Under the pieces are notes generated by a model. It had not been told where the DNA came from, made no database searches, and was given only the letters and a program-made list of their open reading frames with translations. Shown piece after piece: positions 31,681 to 41,067 of a stretch of 64,000 bases of DNA. A program made the position numbers and the translations under genes. The stretch is from Acidovorax delafieldii (GTDB lineage: Bacteria > Pseudomonadota > Gammaproteobacteria > Burkholderiales > Burkholderiaceae_C): the NCBI GenBank assembly GCA_002377855.1, contig DFQQ01000010.1, positions 306,143 to 370,142 on the forward strand, given 5' to 3'. Within the stretch, counting starts at the first letter, position 1; each line of letters begins with the position of its first letter.

Positions 31681-33141
31681 TCAGCGCCTGCGCTCCAACC
31701 CCATCTGCAGGTAGTAGCGCTTTTTTTCTTCGTACATGGCTTGGTCTGCCTTGTGCAAGGCAGACTCCACCCCCTCCCCCGACTGGCAGCATGCGATACC
31801 CATGGCCAAACCCAGCGGCTGCCCGGAATAGAACTGGTTGTTCAACTCCACCAGCGACTGGATTCGATCCCGTACTGCCAAAGCCCCCCGCTCATCTGCG
31901 CCCGGCAACAAGACTGCGAACTCGTCTCCTCCAACGCGTGCGGCACAGGCTGGCGCATCTACTGCCTTCGCTAGCACTTCGCCTGCGCGCCGCAGCATGG
32001 CGTCTCCGGCTGCGTGCCCTTGCTCGTCGTTGATGGCCTTGAGTCCATTGAGGTCAATCGCGATCACCGCAAAAGGCCAAGGGCCCTTGCGCGAGAGGCG
32101 ATTCAACTCTTCGGCATAGAAGGCGCGGTTACGCAGCTGGGTAAGCACATCATGCTTGCCCAGATACTCCAGGTACGCTTCCGCCTTCTTGCGGGCGGTG
32201 ATGTCTACCAACGAAAGCAACACCAGGCTCCAGTCCTCCAGGTGGCTACCCAGCACAGAAAATTGCATGTGGATGTGAACAGCATCCCCCGACAAAGAGT
32301 AGTTGGTCACCTCGCGCTGCTGCACCGTTTTGCCATCCCACAGATCCTGCAACTGCTCAGCGAAGGACTCCGTCATCTCGCCCCGGAAGACATGGCTCAG
32401 GTTATTGAGCAAATGCTCTTTCGAACCGGCCCCGAACATCTCCAGCGTCTGCTGGTTCACGTCGATCACTCGAATCTCTTGCATGCACCGCGAAACAAAT
32501 TCAGGGTGCACCTTGAGGAACGTCTTGAAGTCAGAGATACCCTGGGCACGCACCCCGTCCAGCAGCCGCTTGATGCAGCTGAAATCCTCCACCCACAAGG
32601 AAACGGGCGAATGCTCGAACAGGTCGCGGGCGTAATGCTCGCTTCGGCGCAACTCGCGGGCATCCCGCATCTGCTGCGTAATGTCTTCGAGCGAAACCAG
32701 TACACGGCTCCAGTCCTCTTCATGTCCGGGCAGCACCCGCACGCTTACACGCACATCCAGCCGGCGCCCGTCCAAGGTGTAGTTGACGGTCTCGTTCGTA
32801 AACTCCAACCGCCCCTCCCACAGTTGAACCAACTCACGCACGAGGGATACGTGCATATCATCCCGGAAGACGCGGTCCAACTGCGCCACCAGCGCCGCCT
32901 GGTCAGAAGCCGCAAACAAGGCCAGCGTGCGTTGGTTGACCTGCAGTACCCGCAGCGACGCACTGCATTGCACCAGCAGTGCTGGATCGGTGCACAAATG
33001 GGCCCGGATATCTTCAACACCTTGCTCTCGCCAGCGCCGAAACAGCGATTTCAGGGCGCTGTAGTCTTCCAGCCAAAGCGACACAGGCGCTAGATTAAAC
33101 ATGTGCTCAAAATCGGCACCAGATGCTACGTAGGGCTGCAC
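31681..33141 (-). CDS. PAS-PAS-GGDEF sensor diguanylate cyclase
   Basis: A 486-residue cytoplasmic protein without membrane segments. Two similar PAS-type units each begin FEH(M/S)..(A/S)PVSLWLEDYS-like and end DWS.VL.SL.DIT, at about 11-155 and 175-325, pointing to an internal duplication. The GGDEF domain follows with active site GGDEF at 404-408. The residues five before it are not RxxD, so it lacks the inhibitory I-site that the other cyclase in this window has. Start is GTG at 33141, with AGGA about 10 bases upstream. Confidence 0.9.
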   Translation of the reverse strand: MQPYVASGADFEHMFNLAPVSLWLEDYSALKSLFRRWREQGVEDIRAHLCTDPALLVQCSASLRVLQVNQRTLALFAASDQAALVAQLDRVFRDDMHVSLVRELVQLWEGRLEFTNETVNYTLDGRRLDVRVSVRVLPGHEEDWSRVLVSLEDITQQMRDARELRRSEHYARDLFEHSPVSLWVEDFSCIKRLLDGVRAQGISDFKTFLKVHPEFVSRCMQEIRVIDVNQQTLEMFGAGSKEHLLNNLSHVFRGEMTESFAEQLQDLWDGKTVQQREVTNYSLSGDAVHIHMQFSVLGSHLEDWSLVLLSLVDITARKKAEAYLEYLGKHDVLTQLRNRAFYAEELNRLSRKGPWPFAVIAIDLNGLKAINDEQGHAAGDAMLRRAGEVLAKAVDAPACAARVGGDEFAVLLPGADERGALAVRDRIQSLVELNNQFYSGQPLGLAMGIACCQSGEGVESALHKADQAMYEEKKRYYLQMGLERRR

Positions 33142-33235
33142 AGAAAGTCCTTTCGGCAGCCATTATGCGAGGCTGCACTAGAAGTTTCTGCCCAGACTTC
33201 CTCCATTCTCCGGAGCCACCCAGCAATCGCCCCAT

Positions 33236-33266
33236 AAAAAAAGCCGCCTCTCTTGCGAGAGGCGGC
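33236..33266 (-). terminator. Rho-independent terminator of the DEAD-box helicase gene
   Basis: Read on the minus strand: GCCGCCTCTC, loop GCAA, GAGAGGCGGC, then seven T. A perfect 10-bp stem 40 bases after the helicase stop. Confidence 0.93.
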
Positions 33267-33306
33267 CTTCATTCATCACTACCTGGAACCCAGGCGGAGC
33301 TAGCAG

Positions 33307-35133
33307 TTAACGTGCAGGGCGTGCTGGACGCTTGCGAGCATCATGGGGAGCAAACGGTTTGCCACCTGCGGGCTTGGCAAATGCAGGCTTGCGGGGAGCG
33401 AAATCACCCCGATCTGCACCACGCGGGGCGCCCATGTCGCCACGGGGAGCAAAACCACGCGGAGCATTTTCACCAAAACCTGGCTTGCGGCCGTAGCCTT
33501 CGCCGTCGCGGCGCGGGGCAAAGCCACGGTCTTCACGGGGTGCGAAGCCTTCCCCGCCGCGAGGAGCGGGAGCGCCACGGCCTGCGAAACCACCACCGAA
33601 GCCACCACGATCGTTGCCACCGCGCGCTGGACCACCAAAACGGCGGTCACGCGATTGGTAATCACGCCCTTCAGAGCCACCCGAGCGGCCACGGCCACCA
33701 AAGTCGCCACGCGGTGCCTGGGGAGCGCGCTGCGCAGGCTCCAAACCGGGGATCACTTCTGACTTGAACTGCTGACGGCTGTAGCCTTCAATGTCAAAAA
33801 TCTTGCGGCGGTCACGGAACTCGGCGAACGTTACAGCCAAGCCATCGCGACCTGCACGTCCTGTACGGCCAATGCGGTGGGTGTAATCCTCGGCCTTCAT
33901 GGGCAAGCCGAAGTTGAACACGTGGGTGATGGTGGGCACATCAATGCCGCGTGCGGCCACATCAGTCGCCACCAGGATCTGCACTTGGCCATTGCGCAGC
34001 GCCATCAGGCGACGATTGCGCAGACCTTGGCTCAACGCACCGTGCAACGCCACGGCAGAGAAGCCTTCTTGCTGAAGGTCGTTGGCCAAACCATCGCATT
34101 CCACTTGGGTGCTCGCAAACACAATGGCCTGGTTGATGGACGTGTCACGCAGCCAGTGGTCCAGCAGCTTGCGCTTGTGTTGGGCATTGTCAGCCCAGTA
34201 CAGCATCTGCTTGATGTTGGCGTGCTTCTCTTGTGGCGAATCGATCGTCACTTTTTGCACAGATGAGCCACCGTCGTGCATCACACGCATGGCCAACTGC
34301 TGAATGCGAGGCGCAAACGTGGCACTGAACATCATGGTCTGCTTGCGCTGAGCAGTCAGCTGGTTCAGCTCTGCCAGATCATCGGAGAAGCCCAGGTCCA
34401 GCATGCGGTCGGCTTCGTCCACCACCAGGAACTGCACCTTGTCGAGCTTGATTTGCATGGAGCGCTGCAGGTCCAGCAAACGGCCAGGTGTTGCGACCAC
34501 GAGGTCGGCGTTCTGCAGCTTGGCAATCTGCAGCTGATAAGGCATGCCACCCACCACATTGGCGACACGCAGACCGCGGCAGTGCTTGACGAGATCAATC
34601 GCGTCGTGCGCCACCTGCTGGGCCAGCTCACGGGTAGGGCACAAAATCAGTGCACCGGGCGTAGCAGCCTTGAAGTTGCGGGAACTGGTGGGATCTTTGC
34701 GTTTGGCGCGCTTAGGAGCAGGCTCACCACGCTCGGCGGCCTCGGCCACGGCACGCTCGAACGCAGCGCGCTCCTCGGCTTCCGCTTCGGCTTGCTGTTT
34801 GATCAGCGTGTGCAGCACGGGCAACAGGAACGCAGCTGTCTTGCCACTGCCGGTCTGGCTGGACACCATCAGGTCGATAAACTTGGTCGAGTCGTTACCG
34901 CCGCCCATGGCCAATGGAATGGCCTTCAACTGAACGCTGGTAGGCTGGGTGTAACCCAGATCAGCAACAGCCTGTACCAAAGCAGGAGCCAAGCCCAGCT
35001 CGACAAAACCGTTGGGTTCGGCAGTTACCGCTTCCGAAGCCGCATCAGCCACAACAGCAGCCGCCAAGGTTTCAGCGGAAAAAGAAGATTCAGCAGGCGC
35101 GAATTCGCCCTGCACTTGCAAAGTGTCGGTCAT
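33307..35133 (-). CDS. DEAD-box ATP-dependent RNA helicase (RhlE-like) with RGG tail
   Basis: A 608-residue RNA helicase with Q motif, SSQTGSGKT (I), PTRELAQQV (Ia), TPGRLLDL (Ib), VDEADRMLD (II), FSATF (III) and HRIGRTGRAGR (VI). Between motifs I and Ia there is an insertion of about 45 residues rich in Glu/Ala/Arg/Lys. The last 130 residues are a Gly/Arg/Phe-rich RGG-type tail that should bind RNA and may promote condensates. ATG 35133 was chosen over an in-frame upstream codon because MTDTLQ precedes a normal N-terminus. It has its own promoter and a leader of about 200 bases, as in cold-inducible helicase genes. Confidence 0.93.
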   Translation of the reverse strand: MTDTLQVQGEFAPAESSFSAETLAAAVVADAASEAVTAEPNGFVELGLAPALVQAVADLGYTQPTSVQLKAIPLAMGGGNDSTKFIDLMVSSQTGSGKTAAFLLPVLHTLIKQQAEAEAEERAAFERAVAEAAERGEPAPKRAKRKDPTSSRNFKAATPGALILCPTRELAQQVAHDAIDLVKHCRGLRVANVVGGMPYQLQIAKLQNADLVVATPGRLLDLQRSMQIKLDKVQFLVVDEADRMLDLGFSDDLAELNQLTAQRKQTMMFSATFAPRIQQLAMRVMHDGGSSVQKVTIDSPQEKHANIKQMLYWADNAQHKRKLLDHWLRDTSINQAIVFASTQVECDGLANDLQQEGFSAVALHGALSQGLRNRRLMALRNGQVQILVATDVAARGIDVPTITHVFNFGLPMKAEDYTHRIGRTGRAGRDGLAVTFAEFRDRRKIFDIEGYSRQQFKSEVIPGLEPAQRAPQAPRGDFGGRGRSGGSEGRDYQSRDRRFGGPARGGNDRGGFGGGFAGRGAPAPRGGEGFAPREDRGFAPRRDGEGYGRKPGFGENAPRGFAPRGDMGAPRGADRGDFAPRKPAFAKPAGGKPFAPHDARKRPARPAR

Positions 35134-35460
35134 ATTTTTCTCACACGAAAGCTGCCGCAAGCGGGAGCCTGCGGTGATTTCGTCAATGGTTAAAAAACAT
35201 CAACCATCAAACGAAACCTGCTTTGGACCGGGCCATAGCGGGTGGGCAAAGATCGCAAGAGCGGCGCTACAGTTGCAGCGGGCTTGCAAGCCCAGTGTGT
35301 GAGGGGAGATGCACAATCTGCGCTAAAAATCTGCGCAGCCCTGGATTATTGCACGTTTAGGGTTTCCCCGCAATAGCAAGCACTGCGAATCTTCGGCAGC
35401 GACCCCGGAGCGACGGCACGAAGCGTGGCTCCTGCATGCTCCGTGGACCCCACCGGGGAC
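35134..35460. other. Non-coding: long leader of the helicase gene and gap to orn
   Basis: No gene seen. The minus-strand part from about 35338 down to 35134 is the presumed 5' untranslated leader. It includes a direct repeat of AATCTGCGC near 35318-35340. The remaining 120 bases separate the helicase promoter from the end of orn. Confidence 0.6.
35345..35373 (-). promoter_or_regulatory. Sigma70-type promoter for the DEAD-box helicase
   Basis: Minus-strand TTGCGG (35373-35368), a 17-bp spacer and AATAAT (35350-35345). The expected start near 35338 gives a leader of about 200 bases. Confidence 0.6.
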
Positions 35461-36039
35461 TTAGACGGCGAGCAGGTGAGTACGGTAATGTGCCAGTTCG
35501 TCAATCGACTCATGCACATCCGCCAAGGCGGTGTGTTTTTGCGCCTTTTTGAAGCTGGAGTACGCCTCGGGCTTCCAGCGTTTGGCCAGTTCCTTGAGTG
35601 TGCTCACGTCCACATTGCGGTAGTGAAAGAAACGCTCGAGCTTGGGCATGTAGCGCACGAGAAAGCGGCGATCCTGGCCAATGCTGTTGCCACACATGGG
35701 CGCAACTCCTTTGGGCACGTACTTGCTCAAGAAGGCCAAGATCTCTGCCTCCGCCTGCTCTTCTGTGATTGTGGAGACTTTCACCTTGTCGGTCAGGCCG
35801 CTGCGGCCGTGCGTGCCGCGGTTCCATGCATCCATCTTGCCCAATTGCGCATCCGACTGGTGGATGACCAGCACCGGACCCTCTACACGGGGCTCCAGCG
35901 ATGGTCCCGTCACCACAACGGCTATCTCCAGCAGGCGGTCATTCTCGGGGTCCAATCCTGTCATTTCGCAGTCCAGCCACACCAGGTTCTGGTCTGATTT
36001 GGAAAGCACGGTGGGGGTGGGGATGTTAGCTTCTGCCAT
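35461..36039 (-). CDS. orn: Oligoribonuclease
   Basis: DEDDh 3'-5' exonuclease that clears di- to penta-ribonucleotides, including pGpG from c-di-GMP breakdown. This links it to the two cyclases in the window. 192 residues: Exo I WLDCEMTGLDPENDRLLEIA, Exo II NSIGQDRRFL, Exo III HTALADVHESIDEL with catalytic His. ATG 36039 gives a usual start; the upstream frame overlaps the divergent protease promoter. Only 37 bases separate it from that gene. Confidence 0.96.
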   Translation of the reverse strand: MAEANIPTPTVLSKSDQNLVWLDCEMTGLDPENDRLLEIAVVVTGPSLEPRVEGPVLVIHQSDAQLGKMDAWNRGTHGRSGLTDKVKVSTITEEQAEAEILAFLSKYVPKGVAPMCGNSIGQDRRFLVRYMPKLERFFHYRNVDVSTLKELAKRWKPEAYSSFKKAQKHTALADVHESIDELAHYRTHLLAV

Positions 36040-36076
36040 GGGGCGCATTGTCGCCGATGGCCTAAACTCGCCGCAC

Positions 36077-37384
36077 ATGGTTTCATTCGACGCAATCCCC
36101 TCCTCACTGTTGTTCACCCTGCTTTTCGCTGTTGCGCTCAGCGCAGGCGTGCTGCTCAAGCTGTGGCTTGCTTCGCGCCAAGTGCGCCATGTAGCGCAGC
36201 ACCGTGCAGCGGTACCTCCAGTGTTCGCTGCGCGGATCAGCTTGGCGGCTCACCAAAAGGCTGCTGACTACACCATCGCCAAGGCCCGCTTGGAGTTGCT
36301 GGAACTTGCCTTGGGCACCGCGGTGCTGCTGTGCTGGACGCTGCTCGGTGGCCTGAACCTGCTGAACCAGGCGCTTTTGCAATGGATGGGCGGCGGCATG
36401 TGGCAGCAATTGGCACTGCTGGCGGCCTTTGCACTCATCAGTGGCCTGATCGATTTGCCCCTTGCACTGCACAAGACCTTTGTGCTGGAAAAGCGGTTTG
36501 GATTCAACCGTATGACGCCTCGCCTGTGGGCGGTCGATCTGTGCAAATCCGTGTTGCTGGGCGCGGCAATTGGCCTGCCCGTCGCGGCCGCGATCCTTTG
36601 GCTGATGGGCCAGGCCGGGCCGTACTGGTGGGTTTGGGCCTGGGCAGCGTGGATGGGGTTCAATCTCCTTCTCATGGTGGTCTTTCCGACCTTCATTGCG
36701 CCGCTCTTCAACCAATTCAAGCCGCTTGAGGACGAAACGCTCAAGCGACGCGTGTCGCAGTTGATGGAACGCTGCGGCTTTGCCGCAAAGGGTCTTTTCG
36801 TGATGGACGGCAGCCGCCGCAGCGCCCATGCCAACGCTTATTTCACCGGCTTTGGCGCAGCGAAGCGCGTGGTGTTTTACGACACCCTGCTGCACCAGCT
36901 CTCCGCCAGCGAAGTAGAGGCTGTGCTGGCACACGAGTTGGGCCATTTCAAGCACCGGCACATCATTCAGCGCATTGTGAGCATGTTCGCCTTGAGCCTG
37001 CTGGGCTTTGCCCTGCTGGGCTGGCTGTCCACCCAAAGCTGGTTTTACACGGGGCTGGGCGTGTACCCGTCCATGGGGCTGTCTGCGGATTGGAACAGCG
37101 CACCCAACGACGCTTTGGCCTTGCTGCTGTTCTTGCTGGTAACCCCTGTTTTTACCCAGTTCATCTCACCGATTTTTTCCCAGCTTTCACGCAAGCATGA
37201 GTTTCAAGCCGACGCGTACGCTGCTGCGCAGACGCAGGCGGCAGACCTTTCATCGGCGCTGCTCAAGCTGTATGAAGACAACGCCTCCACACTGACACCC
37301 GACCCGGTCTACGTGAAGTTCTACTATTCCCACCCGCCTGCCTCAGAGCGGCTGGCACGCCTTTCTTACACCCCCACACCATGA
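36077..37384 (+). CDS. M48 family membrane metalloprotease (Ste24/CAAX type)
   Basis: A 435-residue inner-membrane zinc protease with about seven hydrophobic segments. Zinc site HELGH in LAHELGHFKH and the third ligand in HEFQADAYA. The long N-terminal membrane region with FVLEKRFGFNRMTPRLW is characteristic of the Ste24p branch rather than HtpX. The stop overlaps the ATG of phhB (ATGA), making an operon of protease, phhB and rsgA. Confidence 0.93.
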   Translation: MVSFDAIPSSLLFTLLFAVALSAGVLLKLWLASRQVRHVAQHRAAVPPVFAARISLAAHQKAADYTIAKARLELLELALGTAVLLCWTLLGGLNLLNQALLQWMGGGMWQQLALLAAFALISGLIDLPLALHKTFVLEKRFGFNRMTPRLWAVDLCKSVLLGAAIGLPVAAAILWLMGQAGPYWWVWAWAAWMGFNLLLMVVFPTFIAPLFNQFKPLEDETLKRRVSQLMERCGFAAKGLFVMDGSRRSAHANAYFTGFGAAKRVVFYDTLLHQLSASEVEAVLAHELGHFKHRHIIQRIVSMFALSLLGFALLGWLSTQSWFYTGLGVYPSMGLSADWNSAPNDALALLLFLLVTPVFTQFISPIFSQLSRKHEFQADAYAAAQTQAADLSSALLKLYEDNASTLTPDPVYVKFYYSHPPASERLARLSYTPTP

Positions 37385-37722
37385 CATCCATGCTCAAGAG
37401 AAAAGACTGGTCCGGCCAGACACGCCGAGCGCTGACAGCTCCCGAAGTTGTAGCAAAACTAGCCCAACTGGAAGGCTGGAGCCTGAGCGGTGACGGTGCA
37501 AACGTTGCCATCGAAAAAACGTACCACTTCGGCAACTACTATGAAACCATCTCGTTCGTGAATGCGGTGGCCTTCATTGCCAATGCGCAAGATCATCACC
37601 CGGACTTGTCCGTTCACTACAGCCGCTGCGTGGTGCGCCTGAACACCCACGACGTGCAGGGCATCTCGATCACCGACATCGAATGCGCAGCGCAGTTTGA
37701 CCGCCTGCTGGTGCCCGCATGA
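37381..37722 (+). CDS. phhB: Pterin-4a-carbinolamine dehydratase
   Basis: Recycles the pterin cofactor of phenylalanine hydroxylase. 113 residues with the family core NAVAFIANAQDHHPDLSV followed by TH..GISITD (His-His-Pro and the second His of the active site). No phhA in the window. The reading frame overlaps the protease stop by four bases and rsgA starts 18 bases later. Confidence 0.93.
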   Translation: MTSMLKRKDWSGQTRRALTAPEVVAKLAQLEGWSLSGDGANVAIEKTYHFGNYYETISFVNAVAFIANAQDHHPDLSVHYSRCVVRLNTHDVQGISITDIECAAQFDRLLVPA

Positions 37723-37740
37723 CCTCCACCAGCACTGCAC

Positions 37741-38688
37741 ATGGCTGAGCGCAGCGCACTCATGCAAGGGACCGTGGTCGCCAGCCACGGCCGGCACTGC
37801 GTGGTGGAATCGCCCGATGGCCAGCGGCGAATCTGCCATCCCCGCGGCAAGAAGAGCCACGCAGTGGTGGGCGACCATGTGATGTGGCAGGCGGCCCCGC
37901 AAGGCCAGGGAGATGAAGGCACGATCGAGAAGGTGCTGGAGCGGCGCAACCTGTTCTACCGGCAGGACGAAATCCGCACCAAATCGTTCGCAGCCAATAT
38001 TGACCAGGTGCTGATTCTGATCGCCGCGGAGCCCGTGTTTTCCGAAAGTCAGCTGGCACGCGCCTTGATCACCGCGGAAGCCACCCAGATCACCCCCCTG
38101 ATTGCACTGAACAAAAGTGATTTGGTGGAGCCCTTTGCCCGCGCCTGGGAGAGGCTGCAGCCGTACCGCCATATGGGCGCGCAAGGCAAGCACTATGGCG
38201 TGCTGCCGCTGTGCCTGACGGAGTCCAGCGAGGTGGATCGCGAGGCCCTCATGCAGCACTTGCGGGGCAAAACCACGTTGGTGCTCGGCCCCTCTGGTTC
38301 GGGCAAGAGCACCCTCATCAATCTGCTGGTGCCCGGGGCCACCGTATTGACGGGAGAAATCTCGCAAGCGCTGAACTCAGGCAAGCACACCACCACCAGC
38401 ACCCATTGGTACTGGGTGGATGCAGAGCGAACCACGGCGCTGATCGACTCGCCAGGCTTCCAGGAATTTGGACTGCACCACATCGCCCCCATGCAGCTGG
38501 CCAGTTGCATGCCCGACATCGCAGCCCACGCCACTGGCTGCCGCTTTTACAACTGCACCCATTTGCACGAACCGGGGTGCGGGGTGTTGGATGCACTGAA
38601 AGTGCCCCCCAGCGAAGGCGGCATTAGCGCAACGCGCTATAAAATTTATAGTGATCTATTTGCCGAACTCAGCCAGCCAAAGTACTGA
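37741..38688 (+). CDS. rsgA: Ribosome small-subunit-dependent GTPase A
   Basis: Late 30S assembly GTPase. The 315-residue protein has an N-terminal OB fold and a circularly permuted G domain in the order NKSD (G4), GPSGSGKST (G1), the T-rich switch and DSPG (G3). The C-terminal zinc site is ASCMPDIAAHATGCRFYNC with HLHEPGC. The last codons before the stop (TRYKIYSDLFAELSQPKY) overlap a divergent copy of the interspersed repeat. Confidence 0.95.
   Translation: MAERSALMQGTVVASHGRHCVVESPDGQRRICHPRGKKSHAVVGDHVMWQAAPQGQGDEGTIEKVLERRNLFYRQDEIRTKSFAANIDQVLILIAAEPVFSESQLARALITAEATQITPLIALNKSDLVEPFARAWERLQPYRHMGAQGKHYGVLPLCLTESSEVDREALMQHLRGKTTLVLGPSGSGKSTLINLLVPGATVLTGEISQALNSGKHTTTSTHWYWVDAERTTALIDSPGFQEFGLHHIAPMQLASCMPDIAAHATGCRFYNCTHLHEPGCGVLDALKVPPSEGGISATRYKIYSDLFAELSQPKY
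38636..38664 (+). repeat. Degenerate interspersed repeat in the 3' end of rsgA
   Basis: GCTATAAAATTTATAGTGAT then CTATTTGCC resembles the family start GCTATnAWTTnATAGCTGCTTGCGC but has several changes. It codes for part of the RsgA C-terminus. Confidence 0.35.
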
Positions 38689-38767
38689 GCGGCCGTAGGC
38701 GCACGCAGATGCCCGGGCGAAGGTGAAAGCACCGCACGTCCTTGCGCAACTCCGGCTGAACGCGCGC

Positions 38768-39754
38768 CTAGCCCAGCAGACGGGCCAAGGTGAGCAAGGC
38801 CAGCAGCAGCATCCATACCACCACCGAGCGCCACACCAGCCCCACAACGCTGCGCAGATGACCCACCTCTGGAGCCACTCCCGGCGTGGAGTCGCTGTCG
38901 CCGAGATCAGCATCGATCTCCAAGCCTTGCTGCAAAGCGGAAGGTTCTGAACGTGCCTTCAGGGCCTCGCCACCCAGTCTCACGTTGATGGCGCCGGCAG
39001 TGGCAGCCAGGACAACCCCATCGTTGTCGTTGGGGAAACGCTGCGCGTGAAAACGCCACCCTTCAATCGCTTCTTCGAAACTGCCAACGACCGCAAAGCT
39101 CAGGGCGGTGAGGCGTGCCGGCAGCCAGTCGATCAACCACCACGCCTGGGCAGACGCGCGCTGCAGCGCTTCACTGGCGTGCTGCGCCACTGGCTGGCGA
39201 TGGTGCCAATAGCGCGAGACAAACTCGGCCATGCGATATAGCACCGCTCCCGTGGGCCCCAAGCCCACTGCAGCCAAGATGGAAAACCAAGCCAATACCC
39301 CAAACACATGCCTGTGGGCAGAAATGACCGAATACTCAATCACATGGCGGACGATCTCACTGCGCGGCAGCAGGCCCACATCCACTTGTTGCCAGTGCGC
39401 CAGCCGCTCGCGGGCGGCATCTTCCTGGCCATCCTCCAGCGCATCGCGGATGCTGGTGAAGTGGTGGCTGAACTGGCGAAACCCCAGCGTGATGTAGAGC
39501 ACGGCGACGCTCCATAGCACGGCAAATGGCCAACCCAGCCCCCAGAGGAGCGCCCAATGAACAGCCAGCGTGACCAGCGCGGGGACCACTACTGCCAAGC
39601 TCCAGGCCACCCAACCATGGTGGGCCTTGCCAGCGTCAAAATTGCGACTGACGGAAAGCGCCCAGGCACGCAGTCCGGCGTGGATGGGGTTGCTGCGGGC
39701 TAAGGGGCGCGCCTGCTCGATCAGCAGAGCGAACAGGATGGCAAAGAAACTCAT
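38768..39754 (-). CDS. CobD/CbiB-like membrane protein
   Basis: A 328-residue protein with about five hydrophobic segments. It carries RDALEDGQEDAARERLAHW, a region similar to the cobalamin-synthesis protein CobD/CbiB. No other cobalamin gene is nearby and the family in Comamonadaceae is often found alone, so the catalytic role is doubtful; AmpE-like function is an alternative. It is preceded by the Nudix gene on the same strand and convergent with rsgA. Confidence 0.75.
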   Translation of the reverse strand: MSFFAILFALLIEQARPLARSNPIHAGLRAWALSVSRNFDAGKAHHGWVAWSLAVVVPALVTLAVHWALLWGLGWPFAVLWSVAVLYITLGFRQFSHHFTSIRDALEDGQEDAARERLAHWQQVDVGLLPRSEIVRHVIEYSVISAHRHVFGVLAWFSILAAVGLGPTGAVLYRMAEFVSRYWHHRQPVAQHASEALQRASAQAWWLIDWLPARLTALSFAVVGSFEEAIEGWRFHAQRFPNDNDGVVLAATAGAINVRLGGEALKARSEPSALQQGLEIDADLGDSDSTPGVAPEVGHLRSVVGLVWRSVVVWMLLLALLTLARLLG

Positions 39755-39823
39755 GGAACCAATGATAGCGGGCCTCAGCAGCCCATCCGCTCACGAATAT
39801 CGGCTGGCCACCGCCCAGGGTGC

Positions 39824-40546
39824 TCAGGCACTCAGGAAACGATAGAAATTGCGCAACATCCCGGCCGTGGCGCCCCAGATGAAACGGGACTTGGGTCCGT
39901 CTTGGTACGGCATCGAAAACCACTGGCGAGTGATTCCCCCGCTCGCAAAAACATGGTGGCGGTGGTTGGAAGGGTTCATCAGAAACGCCAAGGGCACCTC
40001 AAACAAATCCGCTACCTCATAGGGGTTGGGTTCGAATTCAGAGTTCGGCGATACCAGCGCCACCACCGGCGTGATGATGAAGGAGGAGCCCGTCATGTAG
40101 GTGGGCAAGACGCCCAGAACTTCCGCATGCCGCGCCGCCAGCCCCACCTCCTCCTGCGCCTCTCTCAATGCCGTGTGGGATGGGCTCGTATCTTCGGGGT
40201 CAGCTCGGCCGCCTGGAAACGCCACCTGCCCGGAATGGGTGGAGAGGTGGGCGGTACGTTCCGTCAACAGCACCATCGGCTCGTCGCGCAGCACAATGCC
40301 CAGCAACACAGCAGCGCGCGCTGGCGAGCGATTGGCATAGGACTTTTCAAGAACTACTTCTGGTTCCCAGTGGGGCGGGCTCACAAACCGCTGACGCAAT
40401 GCCTCAGGAGTGAGGGCGGCCATCGGTACCGCTGGCAAATGGGTATCCACCGCCGATACGGGCACGGTGCGCGGATCGAATTCCGGCAGTACCAGCGGGG
40501 GATCGTGGGGAATGGAGGAGTTCACGGTCAATGGTGGCGCAGCCAT
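39824..40546 (-). CDS. CoA pyrophosphatase, Nudix family
   Basis: A 240-residue Nudix hydrolase of the CoA subfamily. The Nudix box is GGRADPEDTSPSHTALREAQEEVGL with the E-x-x-E-x pattern intact, and the preceding LSTHSGQVAFPGGR matches the UPF0035 signature that marks CoA diphosphatases. ATG 40546 was chosen because upstream residues are unlike the family and would run into the rplS terminator. Confidence 0.9.
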   Translation of the reverse strand: MAAPPLTVNSSIPHDPPLVLPEFDPRTVPVSAVDTHLPAVPMAALTPEALRQRFVSPPHWEPEVVLEKSYANRSPARAAVLLGIVLRDEPMVLLTERTAHLSTHSGQVAFPGGRADPEDTSPSHTALREAQEEVGLAARHAEVLGVLPTYMTGSSFIITPVVALVSPNSEFEPNPYEVADLFEVPLAFLMNPSNHRHHVFASGGITRQWFSMPYQDGPKSRFIWGATAGMLRNFYRFLSA

Positions 40547-40619
40547 GGAGTGGGACGGTCGGAGTGCTGGGCGCAATACCCCACTTCTTGCGCCGCGTGG
40601 GCCGACAGCGGCATCCATG

Positions 40620-40655
40620 AAAAAACCGCTACAGGCCAAGGCACTGTAGCGGTTT
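40620..40655 (-). terminator. Rho-independent terminator of rplS
   Basis: Minus-strand AAACCGCTACAG, 9-base loop, CTGTAGCGGTTT and further T. A 12-bp perfect stem about 25 bases after the rplS stop; it ends the rpsP operon. Confidence 0.93.
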
Positions 40656-40680
40656 GCGGCATCCGAGAATGCTTGGCGCC

Positions 40681-41067
40681 TTATGCGGCAGCAGCAGCCG
40701 TCTTGTTGACGCGCGAAGGCAGCTTTTCCTTGATACGTGCCGACTTGCCGCTGCGGTCACGCAGGTAGTACAGCTTGGCACGGCGCACGTCACCACGGCG
40801 CTTGACTTCAATGCTGGCGATCAGAGGGCTGTAAGTTTGGAACGTACGTTCCACGCCTTCGCCGCTAGAGATCTTGCGCACGGTGAAGCCGCTGTTCAGG
40901 CCGCGATTGCGCTTGGCAATCACAACACCTTCGTAGGCCTGCACACGCTTGCGAGTACCTTCCACCACATTCACGCTCACGATGACAGTGTCACCAGGAG
41001 CAAATTCGGGGATGGTCTTGTTCAAGCGGGCGATTTCTTCCGCTTCCAGGGTCTGGATCAGGTTCAT
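40681..41067 (-). CDS. rplS: 50S ribosomal protein L19
   Basis: 128 residues. Contains the L19 signature EGTRKRVQAYEGVVIAKRNR with GLNSGFTVRKISSGEGVERTF and ends in a short alanine run. ATG 41067 gives MNLIQTLEAEEI, the standard start. Last gene of rpsP-rimM-trmD-rplS, 126 bases after trmD. Confidence 0.98.
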   Translation of the reverse strand: MNLIQTLEAEEIARLNKTIPEFAPGDTVIVSVNVVEGTRKRVQAYEGVVIAKRNRGLNSGFTVRKISSGEGVERTFQTYSPLIASIEVKRRGDVRRAKLYYLRDRSGKSARIKEKLPSRVNKTAAAAA

